DNA of 9,855 nt. It comes from a bacterium (lineage in GTDB: Bacteria; UBP13; UBA5359). Under the pieces are notes generated by a model. That model saw nothing but the letters and a program-made list of their open reading frames with translations. It did no database searches and was not told where the DNA came from. A program made the translations under genes and the position numbers. Where the stretch lies: NCBI GenBank assembly GCA_028699365.1, contig JAQVUQ010000072.1, positions 1 to 9,855 on the forward strand. The letters are read 5' to 3'. Each line of letters opens with the position of its first letter. Position 1 is the stretch's first letter. Below are positions 5,584 to 9,855 of this stretch, piece by piece.

Positions 5584-7608
5584 ATGAACGAGCATAGATC
5601 CCAGGATAGCAACCGCGGCGGAAAGCCGGGTTTGCCGCTTATCGTCCCGGTTATTATGATAGCCCTGTCGTTTATCGTAGCCCTTACGGTTCTGGCGGGA
5701 AGATGGTCCGCAGAGCGGAACAACCGTATTGTTTCTCTGGCGGTGGACTGGAACTCCATCAAGGATGCTCTGGGCGGGAACGAGAAGAGCCTGGAAACGG
5801 CCCTGGATATGATGCGCCGCAATAACCTGCGCACCATCGCCCTCAGCGAACCCACTATCGGGGATCTTATGGAGGACGGAAGAGTCTTTCTAACCACGCC
5901 CGGGATCGTGGCCGGCCACAGCGATCCGATGGGGCGGCTCTTCCTGGGCACCTACGACCAGGCTCTCTATCGGCAGATGGTATCGGCGCTGCGGCGTAAA
6001 TGGTCTCCGTCTCTGATCACGGGCCGGGAAAGCCGTGTTTACTATGCGGGGCTGACGGGCAGACTGGAAAGCGTGACCCCTCTTGGGATAGGTATTCTTT
6101 CGGAAGAGAGCGGCTATCTGTTATCCCGGGGATTCGAGATAATTCCACGCTTCTATAACTATCCGTCGATGCAGGCGGATGATCTGGAGGCAGACCTTGC
6201 CGGTCTGGCCGGATACAAGTTCAATGTCGTTATCTTCGGCGGCGAAGAAGTTATGGGCTACACTAAGCTCGTGCCGCAGACCGCATCCGCGTTGCGGGCT
6301 AAGGGCCTGCGCTTCGGGCAGGTGGAGTTCTCCAAACAGAAGGGCGAGGAAGCTCTGGCACGACTTATGAAGGGCGAGGTTATCAGGGTGCACAGTATAG
6401 CGCCCGATGAGATGAAGAGCATGCCTCCCACCCAGGCTGTGGATCGCTATGTTCGTGCCGTTCAGGAGAGGAATATCCGGCTCTGTTATCTGCGTTTCCT
6501 GCCCAATCAGGCCGGCCTGGATCCGTTGGCCAGCAATATGGACTATCTGTTGTCTATAAAAAGACGGTTGTTGAGTATGGGATATGATATCGGGCGCCCG
6601 GCTACGTTGCCGGTTCTGCGCTCAGGACTGGTATTTCCGGGCAGCAATGCAGTTATTCCCTGGCTGTTGTCGCTGGGGATTCTGGCGGCGCTGGCCTTTC
6701 TCCTGAGGTATCTGAACATCGATTTGCGTTTCTGGCAGCTTGCCGTTCTGGCGCTGCTCTTGCTGCCGATAGCGGTGGCGGCGCCGATGCTCTTCCGCAA
6801 ACTGGGGACGCTGGGTGCGGCCGTGGTCTTTCCGTCTCTGGCGCTGGCTTTTTTAAGTGAACGTTTGAAACATTATTCTCCGAACACAATGCAGGGTTAT
6901 CAGAACTTCAGCCTTCAGCCTTCAGCCTTCAGCCTGCCGTCCGGGGCGCCGGCGGCGCTCCGGACGGCGCTGTCCACTCTGTGGACAGCCTCCCTGATAA
7001 CGGTGATCGGGGCACTTATAGGAGCAGGGCTGATGGCTGACAGGAGCTTCATGCTGGGTATCGACAGGTTTGCCGGCGTCAAGCTGGCCCATCTGCTGCC
7101 GTTGCTGGTGGTCGTTTATCTGTTGTTTCGCGATAACATGGAGAATATCTCGTCATCCCGCCGGCAAATATGGCGATCGCTGTCGGACAGGCCGCTGCTC
7201 TGGGGACAGGCTGGATTGATTGGGCTGGTAGCCGTGGCCGGATTGTTTTATCTTATGCGTACCGGCAACGACAGCAGCGTGGCGGTCTCCGGTCTGGAAC
7301 TGAAAATCAGATCCGTGCTGGAGAAGCTGCTGGTGGCGCGTCCCAGGACCAAGGAGTTCCTGATAGGTCATCCGGCGGCGCTGCTGGCTCTGGGCACGGC
7401 TTTTCTTCCGGGGTTGGGCAATATACGCCCGTGGCTGCTCTTTATAGGAGCGGTCGGTCAGATATCCCTTTTCAACAGCTTCTGCCATATTCATACTCCT
7501 TTATCTTTTACATTGCTCAGGAGTTTCAACGGCCTCTGGCTGGGCAGCCTCATAGGCACAGTCGTTCTTCTGACGGTTGCATACGCTCAAACGAGGCGTG
7601 AAAGCTGA
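5584..7608 (+). CDS. DUF5693-like polytopic membrane protein
   Basis: This 674-residue protein has one N-terminal membrane helix (about residues 17-40, GLPLIVPVIMIALSFIVALT), an extracytoplasmic domain of about 310 residues (RWSAERNNRIVSLAVDWNSI onward), and a C-terminal half with roughly seven or eight more helices. The layout, the VSLAVDW and LRTIALSEPTIGDLMEDG segments and the position just upstream of csaB fit the DUF5693 family, whose function is unknown; a role with CsaB in making or exporting a pyruvylated wall polymer is inferred from gene order. ATG 5584 is preferred over ATG 5557 because AGGAG (5573-5577) stands six bases before it and 5557 lies at the likely transcription start. 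Between two membrane helices (about residues 442-469) it carries a 7-bp tandem repeat and two hairpins that look like an insertion. The stop overlaps the csaB start (TGATG). Confidence 0.72.
   Translation: MNEHRSQDSNRGGKPGLPLIVPVIMIALSFIVALTVLAGRWSAERNNRIVSLAVDWNSIKDALGGNEKSLETALDMMRRNNLRTIALSEPTIGDLMEDGRVFLTTPGIVAGHSDPMGRLFLGTYDQALYRQMVSALRRKWSPSLITGRESRVYYAGLTGRLESVTPLGIGILSEESGYLLSRGFEIIPRFYNYPSMQADDLEADLAGLAGYKFNVVIFGGEEVMGYTKLVPQTASALRAKGLRFGQVEFSKQKGEEALARLMKGEVIRVHSIAPDEMKSMPPTQAVDRYVRAVQERNIRLCYLRFLPNQAGLDPLASNMDYLLSIKRRLLSMGYDIGRPATLPVLRSGLVFPGSNAVIPWLLSLGILAALAFLLRYLNIDLRFWQLAVLALLLLPIAVAAPMLFRKLGTLGAAVVFPSLALAFLSERLKHYSPNTMQGYQNFSLQPSAFSLPSGAPAALRTALSTLWTASLITVIGALIGAGLMADRSFMLGIDRFAGVKLAHLLPLLVVVYLLFRDNMENISSSRRQIWRSLSDRPLLWGQAGLIGLVAVAGLFYLMRTGNDSSVAVSGLELKIRSVLEKLLVARPRTKEFLIGHPAALLALGTAFLPGLGNIRPWLLFIGAVGQISLFNSFCHIHTPLSFTLLRSFNGLWLGSLIGTVVLLTVAYAQTRRES
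6907..6934 (+). repeat. (TTCAGCC)x4 heptanucleotide tandem repeat inside a gene
   Basis: Four perfect copies of TTCAGCC run from 6907 to 6934 and are read as FSLQPSAFSL within a loop of the DUF5693-like protein. Because 7 is not a multiple of 3, gain or loss of one copy would shift the frame. The rest of the gene has no comparable repetition. Confidence 0.9.
6936..6989. repeat. Two back-to-back hairpins next to the heptamer repeat
   Basis: The first hairpin is a 15-bp stem (6936-6950 with 6954-6968, one G-T wobble, loop GGC). The second begins at the very next base: GCTGTCCAC 6969-6977 with GTGGACAGC 6981-6989, 9 bp perfect, loop TCT. Both lie in the coding sequence right after the TTCAGCC repeats and are unlikely by chance. 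They recall REP-like or small palindromic insertions, but no known element is recognised. Confidence 0.8.
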
Positions 7609-8690
7609 TGAAGCGACAGCGACTGGTCGTATCGGGCTTCTACGGAGCCGGCAATGCCGGGGATGAGGCCATACTGGATGCCATGATCACTTCGATTCGC
7701 AAGTTGATGCCCGATGCGGTTATCACGGTACTCTCTTTCGATCCGGCCGGCACGGCCGGGCAGTACGGAGTGGAAGCCGTGTCTCGCTACAGCCCGGGAG
7801 CGGTTATATCCGCTTTACGGCGAGCCGATCTGCTGATAAGTGGGGGGGGAGGGTTGCTGCAGGACATTACCGGCCCATCCAGCGTGCCCTATTATCTGGG
7901 GCTGGTGGCTCTGTCCCATCTTGTCGGCACGCCGGCGGTCATGTTAGGCCAAAGTATCGGTCCGCTGAACAGATCGGTGACGCGGCTTCTGGCCCGGCTG
8001 CTTCTGCCTCTTGCTTCTCGTGCCGTGTTGCGGGATGAGGCTTCGGCTCTGCTTCTGGCCGGGTTGGGCTATCCCCGGGATCGCATCAGGGTGACTGCAG
8101 ATCTGGCCTATGCCGGTATAGCCCCGGATAAGGAGGATGGAAGACGGCTGCTGGAGGCCGACAACTTCGATTGCCGGCAGCCCTGGATAGCCGTATCCCT
8201 GAGGCCATGGGGAGATAACCGTCACCTGTCCGTTGCCGGCAGGGCGCTGGGCAAGTTTGCCGTCGCCTCCGGCTGCAGGCTGCTCTTTATGCCGTTTCAG
8301 GCGTCACAAGACAGAGATGCCTGCCGGGAAGCGTGTCGTCATGCGGGCACGGGACATGTGTTTGGCAGGGATGTCTCTTCCGCCGATCTCAAGAATATCA
8401 TTGCCGGAGCGGATTTTCTGGTCGGCATGCGTTTTCACTCGCTGATATTTGCCGCCATGGGAGCGGTGCCTGCGCTGGCCCTGGAATACGATCCCAAGGT
8501 AGCGGCGGCTGTCGACCAGTTAGGCATTCCTACGGCCGGCAGAGTCGGTGAATTGGAAGAGAGCGGTCTGTTCATTGCCCTGCAGGATGCATGGGGGAAG
8601 CGCGAAGCAACGGTCTCCCGGCTTGAAAATCTGGCTGCAGAGCTTCGAAATCGTGCCGAGGCCGGTATAGCGGAAGTAATCAGCATTTGA
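7608..8690 (+). CDS. csaB: Polysaccharide pyruvyl transferase CsaB
   Basis: This 360-residue protein matches the CsaB family, which transfers pyruvate from phosphoenolpyruvate as a ketal onto a wall-linked polysaccharide; the pyruvylated polymer is the anchor for SLH-domain proteins. Seen in order: N-terminal GFYGAGNAGDEAIL (residues 10-23), SGGGGLLQD (78-86), PYYLGLVALSHLVGTPAVML with GQSIGP, a RDEAS motif before a VTADLAY segment, MRFHSLIFAA (R275, H277) and EYDPKVAAAVDQLGIP (YDPK 294-297). Length and motif order are as usual for the family, and no signal peptide is seen, consistent with a cytoplasmic enzyme. The ATG overlaps the stop of the upstream DUF5693-like gene by one base, so translation is probably coupled. 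A run of eight G (7842-7849) encodes part of the conserved glycine loop. No SLH domain protein is visible in the window. Confidence 0.9.
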   Translation: MKRQRLVVSGFYGAGNAGDEAILDAMITSIRKLMPDAVITVLSFDPAGTAGQYGVEAVSRYSPGAVISALRRADLLISGGGGLLQDITGPSSVPYYLGLVALSHLVGTPAVMLGQSIGPLNRSVTRLLARLLLPLASRAVLRDEASALLLAGLGYPRDRIRVTADLAYAGIAPDKEDGRRLLEADNFDCRQPWIAVSLRPWGDNRHLSVAGRALGKFAVASGCRLLFMPFQASQDRDACREACRHAGTGHVFGRDVSSADLKNIIAGADFLVGMRFHSLIFAAMGAVPALALEYDPKVAAAVDQLGIPTAGRVGELEESGLFIALQDAWGKREATVSRLENLAAELRNRAEAGIAEVISI

Positions 8691-8707
8691 GCTGGGTCGC
8701 TTGTTTG

Positions 8708-8736
8708 TTGTTGCCCCATAAGGGGTATGCTATAAT
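8708..8736 (+). promoter_or_regulatory. Promoter of the S8 protease gene
   Basis: TTGTTG (8708-8713), a 17-nt spacer and a perfect TATAAT (8731-8736) preceded by TG at 8728-8729 make a strong sigma-70-type promoter. It starts only 17 bases after the csaB stop. No hairpin terminator is seen between csaB and this gene, so read-through is possible. The 5' untranslated region would be about 60-100 nt depending on the start codon used. Confidence 0.75.
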
Positions 8737-8840
8737 GCAGGCTGTTGCGGGTCGGGGGCACTCATACAGACAGGAGTAACGGTTAAATTGGGAGGCTGAC
8801 GGTGGATATCCGTGTGCTTTCTCAAGGTGGGAGGGAAAGA

Positions 8841-9855
8841 TTGTTTAGTATAAGACGTCTTCACCTGTATATTGCGGTTTCATTTCTGCTTCTGTGCGCT
8901 ACGGCGCAGAATGTGCAGGCTGCGCTGCCTGGAAGAGACTACGTTCCAGGCGAGGTATTGGTACGCTTCCGCGACGGGGTTGCGGAAACCAGACGCAATG
9001 AGATTGTAAAGCGTACAGGCGCACAGAGCAGCAGCCTGTCGCAGATAAATGCCGTCAGGCTGCGTCTGTCGGCAACAAGAACGGTGGAGCAGACGGTGTC
9101 TTCACTGGAAAACGATCCCGACGTGCTTATAGCTCAGCCCAACTATATCTATCATACTATGGCCGCTCCGAACGATCCCTATTTTGTGGACGGCCAGCAG
9201 TGGAATATGACGGCTATCGGCATGCCGGCCGCCTGGGATATCGACAAGGGAGAAACAGCCATAATCATCGCCGTCGTCGACAGCGGAGTTGATCTGGATC
9301 ATCCCGATCTTCAGAGCAAATTGACACCGTCTTCATCCTGGCGTGACTATATTGATAGCGACAGCCTCCCCGAAGATGAATTCGGCCACGGCACGCACGT
9401 GGCCGGCATAGCCGCGGCTGCCACCGATAACAGCCTGGGAGTAGCCGGCGTCGCCTGGCAATGCAAGATAATGCCCGTAAGGGTTCTTGATGACGAGGGC
9501 TCCGGCACAACTATCGGTATAGCTGCCGGCATTGACTGGGCCGTGAATCACGGCGCCGACGTTATCAACCTCAGCCTGGGTGCTTCATCATCCGATTCCA
9601 TACTTCTATCGGCAGTTACAAGAGCGTATAATGCCGGCGTGGTCCTGGTGGCGGCAGCCGGTAACAAGAAGGATAATGAGATCGACCGTCCGTTCTATCC
9701 GGCTGCCTATTCGCAAGTTATAGCCGTGGCCGCCACCAACAGTTCCAACATCGTGCCGACGTTCTCGGTCAGGGGCGATTATGTTGATGTGGCTGCTCCC
9801 GGCGTCAGCGTCATAAGCACATATCTATCCGGGACCTATAGCCAGCTATCCGGCA
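8841..9855 (+). CDS. Secreted subtilisin-like (S8) serine protease, 3' partial
   Basis: The frame is open to the right edge. From TTG 8841 (SD GGGAGG 8829-8834) the protein begins with a signal peptide (FSIRRLHLYIAVSFLLLC, cleavage probably after VQA). A fervidolysin-like inhibitory propeptide follows, from about residue 32 (EVLVRFRDGVAETRR to DVLIAQPNYIYH). The S8 catalytic domain comes next: catalytic Asp in IIAVVDSGVDLDHPDL (D147), catalytic His in DEFGHGTHVAGIAA (H183) and the oxyanion Asn in VAAAGN (N275). The catalytic Ser (GTSMA) lies beyond the window, so activity cannot be confirmed. An upstream in-frame GTG at 8802 also has a good SD (GGGAGG six bases before) and would add 13 residues; TTG is preferred because it gives a normal signal peptide. 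The role is probably extracellular or periplasmic protein breakdown or processing; the targets are unknown. Confidence 0.88.
   Translation, partial: MFSIRRLHLYIAVSFLLLCATAQNVQAALPGRDYVPGEVLVRFRDGVAETRRNEIVKRTGAQSSSLSQINAVRLRLSATRTVEQTVSSLENDPDVLIAQPNYIYHTMAAPNDPYFVDGQQWNMTAIGMPAAWDIDKGETAIIIAVVDSGVDLDHPDLQSKLTPSSSWRDYIDSDSLPEDEFGHGTHVAGIAAAATDNSLGVAGVAWQCKIMPVRVLDDEGSGTTIGIAAGIDWAVNHGADVINLSLGASSSDSILLSAVTRAYNAGVVLVAAAGNKKDNEIDRPFYPAAYSQVIAVAATNSSNIVPTFSVRGDYVDVAAPGVSVISTYLSGTYSQLSG

Noticed and set aside
6907-6934. CRISPR array
   Set aside because: The units are 7 bp, directly adjacent with no spacers, and lie inside a coding gene.
8802-8840. GTG 8802 as the protease start
   Set aside because: It has a good ribosome site but would put an extra 13 polar residues before an already normal signal peptide; it is kept as an alternative rather than the main call.

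Overview
The window looks like chromosomal DNA of a diderm (two-membrane) bacterium. Four consecutive genes encode secreted beta-barrel proteins with Sec signal peptides and a C-terminal phenylalanine, the usual BAM recognition end of outer-membrane proteins. Further along lie a DUF5693-type membrane protein and a CsaB-type polysaccharide pyruvyl transferase, a pair best known from Firmicutes and also found in some diderm lineages such as Negativicutes, Cyanobacteria, Synergistota and Armatimonadota. An early-branching diderm with a pyruvylated wall polymer is therefore my best guess; the sequence does not fix the phylum. All recognised genes are on the + strand.

Layout. (1) 1-923: C-terminal half of an SMC/SbcC/YhaN-like ATPase, cut by the left edge. 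(2) 924-5531: a tandem array of four paralogous porin-like genes (omp1-omp4, at 1044, 2307, 3370 and 4613), each with its own terminator hairpin. omp2, omp3 and omp4 share a repeated promoter (TTGCTA/TTGCTG, 17 nt, extended -10 TGCTAAAAC). omp2 and omp4 follow it with a conserved, highly structured leader of about 225 nt; omp1 keeps only the last 96 nt of that leader; omp3 has lost nearly all of it by a clean internal deletion. (3) 5547-8690: a two-gene operon, DUF5693-like membrane protein then csaB, joined by a TGATG stop/start overlap. The membrane-protein gene carries a striking insert-like stretch: four perfect copies of a 7-bp repeat followed by two back-to-back hairpins. (4) 8708-9855: a strong promoter and the 5' part of a secreted subtilisin-like (S8) protease, cut by the right edge.

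The most interesting element is the omp leader. By eye it folds into four hairpins, and the 3' arm of the last one can instead pair with the Shine-Dalgarno region, giving two mutually exclusive structures like a translational riboswitch or other cis-acting RNA switch. It matches no riboswitch class I can recognise. The four genes form a natural set of full, truncated and deleted leaders. Functionally the window is about the cell envelope: outer-membrane barrels, wall-polymer modification and an exported protease.
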